A DNA stretch of 64,000 bases from Psychromarinibacter sediminicola (GCF_029168335.1 NZ_JARGYC010000007.1:1-64000); one strand, 5' to 3'; shown: positions 55,721-63,554, counted from the stretch's first letter. Made by a program: numbers and translations. The notes: a model not told the origin generated them from the sequence alone.

Positions 55721-56399
55721 ATCGCCGCTCCTTGAAGAACCGGGCGATCATCTCGGCCAGGCGGGCCTTGTCCACCGGCCGGTCCAGTCCGTCCCGGGCC
55801 TGCTGCAGCCTCTCGGGCGGCACCACGCCCTGGCCGCGGAAGTCGATCAGCGCGCCCAGGAAATCGGCATCGAATTCGGGATGCGGCTGCAGCGAGAAGG
55901 CGTGCCGGTCATAGACCAGCCCGGCAAAGGGGCTGTGCGGGCCTGTGGCGACGACCTCCGCGTCGGCGGGCTTTGCCACCACCTGGTCCTGGTGCCAGGC
56001 ATTGGCGTGGACCGTGCCGAGCGCGCCGAAGTCGTAGGGCTGCCGCCCGACGGTCCAGCCGCCGTCGTATTTCTCCACCCGGCCGCCGAGCGCCTGGGCC
56101 ATGATCTGGTGGCCGAAACAGATCCCCACGACCGGCACGTCGGCGCCGTAGGCGTCGCGGATGAACTGCTCCAGCGGCGCGATCCAGGCGTGATCCTCGT
56201 AGGCGCCGTGGCGCGAGCCGGTGATCAGCCAGCCGTCGGCGGCGTGGATCGAGCCGGGCAGCACCATGTCGACGACGGGGTAGGTGTCGAAGGAAAAGCC
56301 GTGGCCGTCGAGCAGGCGCTCGAACATGGCGGGGTATTCCGGGTACGAGTCCAACAGCGTGTCGGGCAGGTGCCCGGTCTGCAGTATTCCGATTTTCAT
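55713..56399 (-). CDS. Class I glutamine amidotransferase (operon GATase)
   Basis: A 228-residue GMP-synthase-like GATase. The triad is visible as GICFGHQIMAQAL (Cys) and SLQPHPEFDADF (His and Glu). Its place before the PuuA-like gene suggests it hydrolyses a gamma-glutamyl product, as PuuD does in putrescine breakdown, or supplies ammonia. It is not closely similar to the C26 enzyme at 12894. It overlaps the ligase gene by 8 bp. Confidence 0.87.
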   Translation of the reverse strand: MKIGILQTGHLPDTLLDSYPEYPAMFERLLDGHGFSFDTYPVVDMVLPGSIHAADGWLITGSRHGAYEDHAWIAPLEQFIRDAYGADVPVVGICFGHQIMAQALGGRVEKYDGGWTVGRQPYDFGALGTVHANAWHQDQVVAKPADAEVVATGPHSPFAGLVYDRHAFSLQPHPEFDADFLGALIDFRGQGVVPPERLQQARDGLDRPVDKARLAEMIARFFKERRYA

Positions 56400-56458
56400 G
56401 AAGCACCCATGCGGTTTGCGCGAAGCGTATATGGGGGGCCGGAGGGCGGCAAGGGCCG

Positions 56459-56528
56459 CCGGAGTTTTTGAAAAACTCCGGGCCGGATCGTTTGAAACGA
56501 TCCGGTTCGTTTTCTTTCCAAGAAAACG
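56459..56528. repeat. Triple-palindrome array 3
   Basis: Three palindromes: CCGGAGTTTTT-G-AAAAACTCCGG (56459-56481), CCGGATCGTTT-G-AAACGATCCGG (56483-56505) and CGTTTTCTT-TCC-AAGAAAACG (56508-56528). Read leftward, the array starts 12 bp after the permease stop (56541) and ends 59 bp before the GATase start, inside the operon. Confidence 0.95.
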
Positions 56529-56540
56529 GTTGCGGGCGGC

Positions 56541-57347
56541 TCAGCGCAGGATCTGCGGCTTCAGGCGCATCCGCGGGCGCTGGTCCTGCGGCAGGTGCCG
56601 GTTCAACCGCCGGTTCACCAGGCCGAACAGCCCGATCAGCACCAGCGTCAGCAGCACGAAATAGAAGGCTACGATCGGATAAGGGATGAAGGGGTTGAAC
56701 GTCTTGTCCGCGAAATAGCTCGCGTAATACAGCGCGTCGCCCTTCTGCTGCCACGCCGGAAAGCCCGAGAAGAAGACCAGCGTCGTGGCGTGGAACAGAA
56801 AGATCGCCTCGTTGGTGTAGGACGGCCAGCCCAGCCGCAGCATCGTCGGAAAGATCACCCGCCTAAACTTCGTCCACCCGGTCATGCCGTAGGCCTCCGC
56901 CGCCTCCACGTCGCCCCTCGGCACTGAGCGCAGCGCGCCATGGAAGATCTCGCCCGAATAGGCCGCGGTGTTGAAGAACAGCACGATCAGCGCGCCCAGC
57001 ACGGCCGAGGTCAGCGGGTCGAAGACCGGCTGCCACTGCTTCAGCTTGAGAAACAGGAAATAGGCCAGGAAGAACTGGATGAAGAGCGGCGAGCCGCGAA
57101 ACACGAAGATGAACCATTCCGCGGGCTTGCGGAACAGCGGATTTGCCGCCGCCTTGCCCACCGCCAGCGAGACCGCGAGGAAGAAGCCGAAGCCCAGCGC
57201 CAGCGCGCCGTAGTAGACGTTCCAGATCAGGCCGGAGCCGATCAGGGTGAATTGCTGGCAAAGCGTGAAATCCGACCGCGGCAGCAGCCGCTCGCCGAAG
57301 CCGAGCGAGCGGAAGGCATAATCCGCGACGGTCTCCCAGCAGCTCAT
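56541..57347 (-). CDS. Polar amino-acid ABC transporter permease (HisM-like)
   Basis: A 268-residue inner-membrane permease with five or six helices. The EAA loop EAAEAYGMTGWTKFRRVIFPTMLRLGWPSY is the ATPase-docking segment. Its ATG overlaps the stop of the previous permease by 4 bp (ATGA). With the second permease, ATPase and binding protein it forms an importer of the amino-acid/opine type. Confidence 0.92.
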   Translation of the reverse strand: MSCWETVADYAFRSLGFGERLLPRSDFTLCQQFTLIGSGLIWNVYYGALALGFGFFLAVSLAVGKAAANPLFRKPAEWFIFVFRGSPLFIQFFLAYFLFLKLKQWQPVFDPLTSAVLGALIVLFFNTAAYSGEIFHGALRSVPRGDVEAAEAYGMTGWTKFRRVIFPTMLRLGWPSYTNEAIFLFHATTLVFFSGFPAWQQKGDALYYASYFADKTFNPFIPYPIVAFYFVLLTLVLIGLFGLVNRRLNRHLPQDQRPRMRLKPQILR

Positions 57348-58225
57348 GCCGCCTTCCCCTGCTTGACGCCGCCGAGGGTCGCCTGCCCGTGGCTCAGCCG
57401 CTCGGTCAGCCGCCCCAGCACGATCTCGGACAGCCGGGTGAAGGCCAGGTAGAAGACCAGCAGCGCCAGGAAGTACCACAGCCGCCAGTCGCCATGCGGA
57501 TAGTCGGTGAAGCGCGGATTGGCCGAGCCGCCCAGCTCGCGCGCCCAGTAGACGATGTCCTCGACGCCCAGCAGGAACAGAAGCGGCGTCGCCTTGATCA
57601 GGATCATCCACAGGTTCGACAGGCCGGGCAGGGCATAGATCCACATCTGCGGAACCAGAATCCGCCAGAACGCCTGGCGCGGGGTCATGCCATAGGCTTC
57701 CGCCGTCTCGATCTGCGCCCGCGGGACCGCGCGCATCGCGCCGAACAGGACATTTGCGGCGAAGGCGCCAAAGACGATGCCGAAGGTGAAGATGGCGAGC
57801 GAGGCGTTGTAGACCTCGTGCCAGACCTGCGGCGCGGCGGACAGCGGCAGCTTCGCCTGCGCGCAGACGATGAAATCGCTGCCCTGCCGGATCGGCTGAT
57901 CCCAGTCGGGGCATTTCCACTTGTGCCGCAGCCATTCCAGCGCCTGGTCCAGCGCGATCACGAAGAACATGAAATAGACGATGTCGGGCACGCCCCGCAC
58001 CATCGCGATATAGAGCTTGCCGACCCAGCGCAGCGGCGCGATGCGCGACCGCGCCGCGATGGCGCCGCCGAAGCCGAAGGCCAGCGCGACGGGCGCGGTG
58101 ATGAACAGAAGGATCAGCACCGTCCCGAACGACTGGTAGAACAGGAACTGCTTGCCCGTCGTCAGGTAGCAGGACAGCCAGACGAGGCCGTCGAGCGTGG
58201 AGGGGTCTTCGCAGTAGCTGAACAT
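57344..58225 (-). CDS. Polar amino-acid ABC transporter permease (HisQ-like)
   Basis: A 293-residue permease. A first helix (FGTVLILLFITAPVALAFGFG) precedes the core, and the EAA loop ETAEAYGMTPRQAFWRILVPQMWIYALPGL is clear. It carries an unusual cysteine-containing loop (KWKCPDWDQPIRQGSDFIVCAQAK) of about 40 residues between helices, likely periplasmic. It is the first permease gene after a 218-bp gap with hairpins. Confidence 0.92.
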   Translation of the reverse strand: MFSYCEDPSTLDGLVWLSCYLTTGKQFLFYQSFGTVLILLFITAPVALAFGFGGAIAARSRIAPLRWVGKLYIAMVRGVPDIVYFMFFVIALDQALEWLRHKWKCPDWDQPIRQGSDFIVCAQAKLPLSAAPQVWHEVYNASLAIFTFGIVFGAFAANVLFGAMRAVPRAQIETAEAYGMTPRQAFWRILVPQMWIYALPGLSNLWMILIKATPLLFLLGVEDIVYWARELGGSANPRFTDYPHGDWRLWYFLALLVFYLAFTRLSEIVLGRLTERLSHGQATLGGVKQGKAA

Positions 58226-58443
58226 CGGCGTCCGTTCATATCCCGAAGGGCTGCGCGGGCGGCAGCGCGGTCTGCCGCCGCCCTGAGCCTCCCCCTGGCC
58301 GGGGGAGGGAAGAAGCTATGCCGTCGGTTCCGCGCCGGACCCGCTGTCGAATGGGGTCCGGCCGGTTCGGCATGGCCGCCGTTATCGCCGGATCCGCCCG
58401 GCCTCTGCCAGGCGGGGCCGGGGCGGCATCCGGCGCGTCCGGA
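58226..58443. other. Intercistronic hairpin region after the binding-protein gene
   Basis: Two stable hairpins lie here: a GC-rich one with GGGCGGCAG/CTGCCGCC arms (from about 58257) and CCTCCCCC-n5-GGGGGAGG (58288-58308). No gene is present. Such hairpins after a binding-protein gene commonly protect its mRNA so that it is made in excess over the membrane subunits. Confidence 0.6.
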
Positions 58444-59160
58444 TCAGAAGGTCGAGGCGACCTCCCATTTCTCGATCAGCGCGTTCAGCGAGCCGTCGTC
58501 CTTCATCGACTGGATCGCCGCATCGAACGTCTCCAGCAGCTCGTCGTCGCTTTCGCGCAGGCCCATGCCGACGCCGCCGCCGATCTGCTCCTCGCGCTCC
58601 AGCAGCATCAGGTCGTCGTTCTCGGCCGCGGCCGCCGCCAGGTAGGACTTGTCGGCCAGGACCGCATCGGCCTCGCCGTTGCGCACCGCCGCGATGGTCT
58701 CCTCGGGCGTCGGGAATTCCACGAGCGTCCAGCCCTGCTCGGCCACGAAGGCGGCCTGGATGGTGTTGGTCTGTGCCGCGATCACGGCATTCTCGACATC
58801 CACGTCCATCGACAGCGCGAGATAGGAGGACGGGTCCGGCGGCGTGTAGGCCTGGGTGAAGTCGATCACCTCGTCGCGCTCGTCGGTGATCGACATGCCG
58901 GCGATGATGGTGTCGTAGTTGCCCGAGACGAGATTGGGGATGATCGAATCCCACTCGTTGGTCACCCATTCGCATTCCAGCTCGGCGCGGGCGCACAGCT
59001 CGTCGCCCAGCTCGCGCTCGAAGCCGTCGACCTCGCCGTCGTCGTTGATGAAGTTCCACGGAGGATAGGCGCCCTCGGTGCCCATCCGCACGACGTCCTG
59101 CGCCATCCCCATGCCGGCCGTGACGGCCAGCGCGGCGGCGGAGATCAGTAGCTTTTTCAT
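58444..59160 (-). CDS. Periplasmic solute-binding protein, amino-acid/amine type
   Basis: A 238-residue family 3 binding protein. Signal peptide residues 1-21 (MKKLLISAAALAVTAGMGMA). The mature part shows VRMGTEGAYPPWNFINDDGEVDGFERELGDELC, WDSIIPNLVSGNYDTIIAGMSIT and VRNGEADAVLADKSYL, all typical. Ligand is inferred to be a basic amine or amino acid from the enzymes downstream. Confidence 0.92.
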   Translation of the reverse strand: MKKLLISAAALAVTAGMGMAQDVVRMGTEGAYPPWNFINDDGEVDGFERELGDELCARAELECEWVTNEWDSIIPNLVSGNYDTIIAGMSITDERDEVIDFTQAYTPPDPSSYLALSMDVDVENAVIAAQTNTIQAAFVAEQGWTLVEFPTPEETIAAVRNGEADAVLADKSYLAAAAAENDDLMLLEREEQIGGGVGMGLRESDDELLETFDAAIQSMKDDGSLNALIEKWEVASTF

Positions 59161-59190
59161 GGCTTTGCTCCCTGTTGTTGATCCGTTTTC

Positions 59191-59994
59191 TCAGGCGGCC
59201 CGGGAGGCCGACAGGAACTGTTGCAGACGCGCGGTCTGCGGGGTGTCGAAGACGGCCTCTGGCGGGCCTTCTTCCTCGATCCGGCCCTGGTGCAGGAACA
59301 GCACGTGGTCGCTGACGTCATGGGCCAGACGCATGTCGTGGGTCACCAGCAGCATCGTGCGGCCCTCCTCGGCCAGCGCCTTGATGACCTTGACGACTTC
59401 CTGCTCCAGCTCGGGGTCGAGCGCGGAGGTCGGCTCGTCGAACAACAGCGCGCGCGGCTCCATGCACAGCGCCCGTGCGATGGCGGCGCGCTGCTGCTGG
59501 CCGCCCGAAAGCTGCGCCGGCCAGGCGTCGCACTTGTCGCCGATTCCGACCTTGTCGAGATAGCCGCGCGCCGCCGCCTCCACCTCGGCGCGGTCGCGGC
59601 CCAGCACCGTGACCGGCGCCTCCATCACGTTCTGCAAGATGGTCATATGCGCCCACAGATTGAACTGCTGGAACACCATGGCCAGGTTGGTGCGGATGCG
59701 CAGCACCTGCGCCCGGTCGGCCGGCTGCCGGGCCGGCCCCGTGCCCTTCCAGCGGATCGGCTCGCCCTCGAACCGGATCTCGCCCTGCTGGCTGTCCTCC
59801 AGCAGGTTGCAGCAGCGCAGCAGCGTCGACTTGCCGGATCCGGACGATCCGATCAGCGATATGACGTGGCCCCGCGGTGCCGCCATGCTCACACCTTTCA
59901 GCACCTCCAGCGAGCCGAAGCTCTTGTGCAGGTCGCTGATTTCTATGACCGGCGGCGTGTCTGTCACGCGGGCCTTGTCCCCCACTTCTCGCAT
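59191..59994 (-). CDS. ABC transporter ATPase, polar amino-acid type (HisP-like)
   Basis: A 267-residue ATPase. Walker A GSSGSGKST, Q-loop VFQQFNLW, signature LSGGQQQR, Walker B ALLFDEPTSALDP and the H-loop LVTHD are all intact. It is the first gene of the seven-gene leftward operon, 30 bp upstream of the binding-protein gene. Starting with the ATPase is a less common order. Confidence 0.94.
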   Translation of the reverse strand: MREVGDKARVTDTPPVIEISDLHKSFGSLEVLKGVSMAAPRGHVISLIGSSGSGKSTLLRCCNLLEDSQQGEIRFEGEPIRWKGTGPARQPADRAQVLRIRTNLAMVFQQFNLWAHMTILQNVMEAPVTVLGRDRAEVEAAARGYLDKVGIGDKCDAWPAQLSGGQQQRAAIARALCMEPRALLFDEPTSALDPELEQEVVKVIKALAEEGRTMLLVTHDMRLAHDVSDHVLFLHQGRIEEEGPPEAVFDTPQTARLQQFLSASRAA

Positions 59995-60068
59995 TCAGGG
60001 AAGTAGGGCAAAAAACATAAGCAATTGCAACGATCAAAGGCGGTGTGACGTAACGGGACGGTGGCGGG

Positions 60069-60860
60069 TCAGGCGATTTTCCGGGCGGTTGCCCGCGGAA
60101 AGGGCGGCGTGGGGATCGCGTGATAGGCCGCGGCGCCGATCGCGCAGAGCCCGTGCAGGTCCAGCACGGCGCGGTCATCCTCCGGCAGGGCGGCGATGGC
60201 CTGCGCCACGGCGGCGCGCATGGCGTCGGGGCTGCGGCCGGCGGCGGTGATCAGAGGCAGGCCGGGCGTCGGCGCGGTGCGGCCCACGTCGCGCAGCGCG
60301 TCCGCCACCGCGTCCCAGCGGCGGATCATCCGCCAGGTCTGGGCGTCGATGCAGGCGATGTCGGCACGGCCCTCCGCCACCGCCTCGGCCGAGACGCGAT
60401 GCGCCCCGGTCAGCAGGATGTCGGTGAATGCGTGCCCCAGCCCGGCCATGTGCGTCTGCGGCGCGGCCCAGCCGGATTGCGAATTGCGGCTGTTGCAGGC
60501 CAGCCGCATCGCCGGCCAGTCCGCCGGGTCGTCGCGCGCGTCGTCGGCGCGGATCACGAAGACCGAGTTGTAGTGCCCCGGCGGGCAGCCGGGCAGGCCG
60601 TAGTCGGGCGTGCCGATCAGCGTGACCCGTCCGCGCAGACGGTCGCGGAACGGCAGACCGCAAGTCTGGGACAGGACGAGATCCGGCGCCGTCCAGTGCG
60701 CCCAGAGATCCGCGGGCTGCGACAGGCGCTCGGGCAGGGGCCGGCAGCCTGCCGGCGCCGCGCGCCAGATCTCCAGCAGACCGGCGCGGATCGCATCCCA
60801 GAGACGCGCGTGCGCCCCCCGCGTTTCCGGGCGGTCGTACATCGGCAGCGCCGCGGTCAT
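60069..60860 (-). CDS. PhnD-like substrate-binding-domain protein without signal peptide
   Basis: A 263-residue protein of the phosphate/phosphite/phosphonate-binding (PhnD-like) fold: MYDRPETRGAHARLWDAI, LVLSQTCGLPFRDRL, NSVFVIRADDARDDPADW, and LACNSRNSQSGW are typical. It has no signal peptide, so it is probably cytoplasmic and is not part of an import system here. Its ATG overlaps the TerB-like gene's stop by 4 bp. Ligand unknown. Confidence 0.85.
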   Translation of the reverse strand: MTAALPMYDRPETRGAHARLWDAIRAGLLEIWRAAPAGCRPLPERLSQPADLWAHWTAPDLVLSQTCGLPFRDRLRGRVTLIGTPDYGLPGCPPGHYNSVFVIRADDARDDPADWPAMRLACNSRNSQSGWAAPQTHMAGLGHAFTDILLTGAHRVSAEAVAEGRADIACIDAQTWRMIRRWDAVADALRDVGRTAPTPGLPLITAAGRSPDAMRAAVAQAIAALPEDDRAVLDLHGLCAIGAAAYHAIPTPPFPRATARKIA

Positions 60861-61300
60861 GCCTGCCGCGATTCCACCCGCTGCCGGGCCAGCGCGCTGT
60901 CGCGGTCGTTCACGCCAAGGAGGTTGGCGATCAGGCGCAGAAGCCCCGTCTCCTCCTCGTCGCGATGCCCGTCGGCCAGGACCACGGACCACAGCGCCTC
61001 GATCACGCCCTCGCGCTCTTCGTAATCGACGGCGTCCTTGATCGCGCGGGTGAAGCGCACGGTGTCCGGCGCCTCGGATTCCAGCTGTTCCGCCTCGGCG
61101 CGCAGCTTCGGCGCCTCGAAGGGCGACAGCGTGTAGCGCGCGGCGAGGATCCGGTCGATCAGCTCCGCCTCCGCCGCGGCATAGTCGCCGTCCGACCGGG
61201 CGACCCGCACCAGAAGCGCGGCCAGCGCCCGGCGGGCGTCGGTTTCGGGAAGGGGCGGCGGGTCGGGCTGCGTCAGCCGCTTGAGGAGGTCTGCGAACAT
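60857..61300 (-). CDS. TerB-like protein
   Basis: A 147-residue helical protein with TerB-family pattern: two acidic repeats, RVARSDGDYAAAEAELIDRIL and VVLADGHRDEEETGLLRLIANLLGV, which resemble metal-binding segments. TerB proteins are linked to tellurite or stress responses, but many single copies have no such role. It is translationally coupled to the PhnD-like gene. Confidence 0.83.
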   Translation of the reverse strand: MFADLLKRLTQPDPPPLPETDARRALAALLVRVARSDGDYAAAEAELIDRILAARYTLSPFEAPKLRAEAEQLESEAPDTVRFTRAIKDAVDYEEREGVIEALWSVVLADGHRDEEETGLLRLIANLLGVNDRDSALARQRVESRQA

Positions 61301-61359
61301 GCCGCCAGATATAAGCCCGTCCGCGCCCGGCGGAAAGGCCAATGCCAAGGTCACGTCTG

Positions 61360-61392
61360 CGCGAACAATCCGGCGGTTACGCGAACAATCCG
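61360..61392. repeat. 13-bp direct repeat upstream of the terB-like gene
   Basis: CGCGAACAATCCG occurs at 61360-61372 and 61380-61392, exactly 20 bp apart. It lies 60 bp upstream of the TerB-like start and beside the 3' end of the LuxR-like gene. The spacing of two helical turns suggests a regulator-binding pair. Confidence 0.6.
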
Positions 61393-61415
61393 CCGGGCCG
61401 GGCGCGATTGTGCAC

Positions 61416-61901
61416 CTAGCGGTGCGTCATCCGAATCGACATCTTCTGAAGCGCGTCGGTATCCTTCTTCGACAGGATCTCGATTCCGGCAGTCATCACG
61501 TCAAGTTCTTCGAAAAGCTGCGCGATTTCGTCGATCTCCACATCCAGGAAGTCGCGGTCGCTCCGCGCGAAGCCGGCGATCGAGCGCGCCCGGTCGTTGT
61601 GGATCGACACGGTGAAACCGTAGTTCAGACCGTAGAGCCGGGCCTGTTCCATCACCCCCGACCGGTCGCCCACGGCGAGGTCGCGCCAGCGAATAAATCC
61701 AGTGTTTTCAAAGGCCCAGTGGACGGCGGGGTCGCGAATCACGAAGCCGTTTCGGGAATAGGCCTCCATCCAGTTTTCGGGGAAGGTCTGGAACAGGAAC
61801 GTGGGCGCGTTGTATCGAATGTGGAGCGCGATCGCGAAGCCCAGAGGACAGCGATCGTCCAAATCCGAGAGAATGCCTGCCACGCTCGCTCTTTTGTCCA
61901 C
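61416..61901 (-). CDS. LuxR-type autoinducer-binding protein lacking the HTH domain
   Basis: A 161-residue protein consisting only of the autoinducer-binding domain. The ligand-contact residues typical of TraR/LuxR are present: Trp44, Tyr48, Asp57, Pro58 and Trp72. They lie at the same positions as in the adjacent full LuxR (62032). The C-terminus (ILSKKDTDALQKMSIRMTHR) replaces the HTH, and no HTH remnant follows the stop. The start is GTG at 61901. It is divergent from luxR and could bind the signal or form heterodimers that cannot bind DNA. Confidence 0.85.
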   Translation of the reverse strand: MDKRASVAGILSDLDDRCPLGFAIALHIRYNAPTFLFQTFPENWMEAYSRNGFVIRDPAVHWAFENTGFIRWRDLAVGDRSGVMEQARLYGLNYGFTVSIHNDRARSIAGFARSDRDFLDVEIDEIAQLFEELDVMTAGIEILSKKDTDALQKMSIRMTHR

Positions 61902-61993
61902 GGTTTCGATCCGAACTCTCTATAAAGTTGCGTCGTTAGCCAAGTTTGGCGTATCGTCCCTTCAGAAGATAACACCACGATTCCTAAGTCAGT

Positions 61994-62015
61994 TAGCATA
62001 AAATCGCACGAAACG
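61994..62015 (+). promoter_or_regulatory. Motif shared by the luxR and luxI leaders, copy 1
   Basis: GCATAAAATCGCACGAAA (61997-62014) lies 17 bp before the luxR start. A close copy, GCGTAAAATCTTACGAAA, is at 62678-62695 upstream of luxI. It may be a common regulator-binding sequence. Confidence 0.45.
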
Positions 62016-62031
62016 AAAAAGGGCGCGACAT

Positions 62032-62652
62032 ATGGGCATGAATATGGGGTTCGAAGTCGACACGGACCTGTTCGCGGCGTTGTCGCCGGCGGGCCATTTT
62101 CTGGCGCTCCGCATCGGATTCGCGTTCCCGATTTTCGAGCAGAACCTCCTGCCCGCCGACTGGGTGGAGTGCTATGGCACCCACGGCTATGTGCTGGCCG
62201 ACCCTGTGATGAACTGGCTCTACGCCTCCACCGGCGCCGTGCGCTGGAGCGAGATCGACATTCCCGATCATCGCGGCGTTCTGGACCACGCGGCGGAGTA
62301 CGGGCTGGCCTATGGCGTCGCCGTCTGCTGCCGGGACGCGGGCGCGCAGGGGCAGCGCAGCTTCGGCTCGTTTGCCCGGTCGGATCGCGAATTCGAGGAC
62401 GGTGAAATCGCCGCGCTCCAGCAGACTCTGCAGAGCCTGCATGATTCGCTGGTGCCGCCCAGAAACCTCACCCGAGCCGAACTCGAAGCGCTCGGAATGG
62501 TCAAGAACGGTCTGCTGATGAAGGAAATCGCAGACTTACTTAGCGTAAGCGAGGGGGCCGTCAAACAGCGCCTCAAGAACGCAAAATCGAAGCTAAACGC
62601 TAAGACTAGTACCCATGCGGCCACCATGGCCACAAGTTATGGTTTGATATAG
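62032..62652 (+). CDS. LuxR-family quorum-sensing regulator
   Basis: A 206-residue acyl-homoserine-lactone-responsive regulator. The N-terminal domain has Trp44, Tyr48, Asp57, Pro58 and Trp72. The C-terminal HTH (LTRAELEALGMVKNGLLMKE, then IADLLSVSEGAVKQRLKNAK) is the LuxR/FixJ DNA-binding domain. AAAAAGGG precedes the ATG at 62032 by 7 bp. It is followed by luxI in the same direction after 111 bp, so it probably senses the LuxI product. Confidence 0.93.
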   Translation: MGMNMGFEVDTDLFAALSPAGHFLALRIGFAFPIFEQNLLPADWVECYGTHGYVLADPVMNWLYASTGAVRWSEIDIPDHRGVLDHAAEYGLAYGVAVCCRDAGAQGQRSFGSFARSDREFEDGEIAALQQTLQSLHDSLVPPRNLTRAELEALGMVKNGLLMKEIADLLSVSEGAVKQRLKNAKSKLNAKTSTHAATMATSYGLI

Positions 62653-62675
62653 CACCGTTGCCCGTTTCGCTAAGG

Positions 62676-62696
62676 TTGCGTAAAATCTTACGAAAT
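62676..62696 (+). promoter_or_regulatory. Motif shared by the luxR and luxI leaders, copy 2
   Basis: GCGTAAAATCTTACG contains the inverted repeat CGTAA-n4-TTACG, and the motif is about 68 bp upstream of the luxI ATG. Copy 1 keeps only part of the symmetry. Confidence 0.5.
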
Positions 62697-62709
62697 TGGT
62701 GAATGGTCA

Positions 62710-62760
62710 TTAACAAGCGAAGCCGGACCCGCTTTAATCACTCTCCATAGAGGAGAGTGA
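62710..62760 (+). promoter_or_regulatory. luxI promoter with palindrome over the ribosome-binding site
   Basis: TTAACA (62710-62715) is 17 bp from TTTAAT (62733-62738), a plausible promoter. A perfect inverted repeat, TCACTCTCC-n5-GGAGAGTGA (62738-62760), overlaps the -10 end and contains the GGAG ribosome-binding site of luxI (ATG at 62764). It could be an operator, or an RNA hairpin if transcription starts further upstream. Confidence 0.6.
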
Positions 62761-62763
62761 CCC

Positions 62764-63375
62764 ATGCAGACTATCACGTTCGACTTGTCTTCCCTGCACG
62801 AGCACGGCCCGGCCTACTTCCAGTACCTGGCCCTGCGAAAACGGTTCTTCGTGGATACCCTGAAGTGGGATATCCCGCATAACGACCAATACGAGATGGA
62901 CCAGTACGACAACCCGACGGCCTGGTACTCGTTGTGCGTTCGCGACGGCGAGGTCATCGGCGGCACGCGGGTGATGCCCACCACATCGCGCTGGGGCAAG
63001 CATACCTACATGCTGCGCGATGCCCGCGAAGGCACGCTGGACTCGATCCCGCGCGAGGCGATGCCGGCCGACATCGTGTCTCCCTTCGTCTGGGAGATGA
63101 CGCGGCTGGTTATCTCGCCGGATCTGAAAACCCAGGAGGCGCGGTCCGCCTGCCTTCAGGCGATCGGCAACGGGCTGTACGACATCGCGGCCGCGCAAGG
63201 CGTGTCGGAGTATATGGGGATCTCGGCCGTCGCGCTGATCCGCGTGCTGCGGCAGCTGGGCTTCCCGCTGGAGCGCGCCGGCGAGCCGTATCACGACCCG
63301 TCCGACCGCCGGAACTATACGGTGATGCGGATGCCGGTGATGTTGCCCGGCCAGCAGCTGATGGCGGCCGAGTGA
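62764..63375 (+). CDS. luxI: Acyl-homoserine-lactone synthase
   Basis: A 203-residue LuxI-family enzyme that makes an N-acyl-homoserine lactone from SAM and an acyl-ACP. Conserved residues are present: Arg25, Phe28, Trp35, Asp46 and Asp49 in the N-terminal part, then GGTRVMPT (Arg), and WEMTRLVI (Glu-Arg). Acyl-chain length cannot be judged. It follows luxR. Confidence 0.95.
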   Translation: MQTITFDLSSLHEHGPAYFQYLALRKRFFVDTLKWDIPHNDQYEMDQYDNPTAWYSLCVRDGEVIGGTRVMPTTSRWGKHTYMLRDAREGTLDSIPREAMPADIVSPFVWEMTRLVISPDLKTQEARSACLQAIGNGLYDIAAAQGVSEYMGISAVALIRVLRQLGFPLERAGEPYHDPSDRRNYTVMRMPVMLPGQQLMAAE

Positions 63376-63386
63376 TCGCGCGACAC

Positions 63387-63427
63387 GCCGGGGGGCCGAT
63401 CCAGCATGGGACGATCCGGCCCCCGGC
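63387..63427 (+). terminator. Imperfect GC-rich hairpin after luxI
   Basis: GCCGGGGG (63387-63394) pairs with CCCCCGGC (63420-63427), extended by a few weaker pairs inside. No T-tract follows, so termination is uncertain. The remaining 130 bp before pyrG hold no gene. Confidence 0.4.
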
Positions 63428-63554
63428 GCCGTCCGGCCGACCGCGCCGCGCCTGTCGCGCCCGGGGTCACTCGGCGGCGCGACAGGCCGTGGCGCGCGCG
63501 TAAGGTGTAGATCGGGTCGGCCTCGGCCCCGCCGCGCGACCGCGGGGTCACAGG

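Noticed and set aside
62530-62549. Inverted repeat CTTAC-n5-GTAAG inside luxR as a lux box
   Set aside because: It falls within the HTH codons of luxR, far from a promoter, and can be explained by coding constraint.
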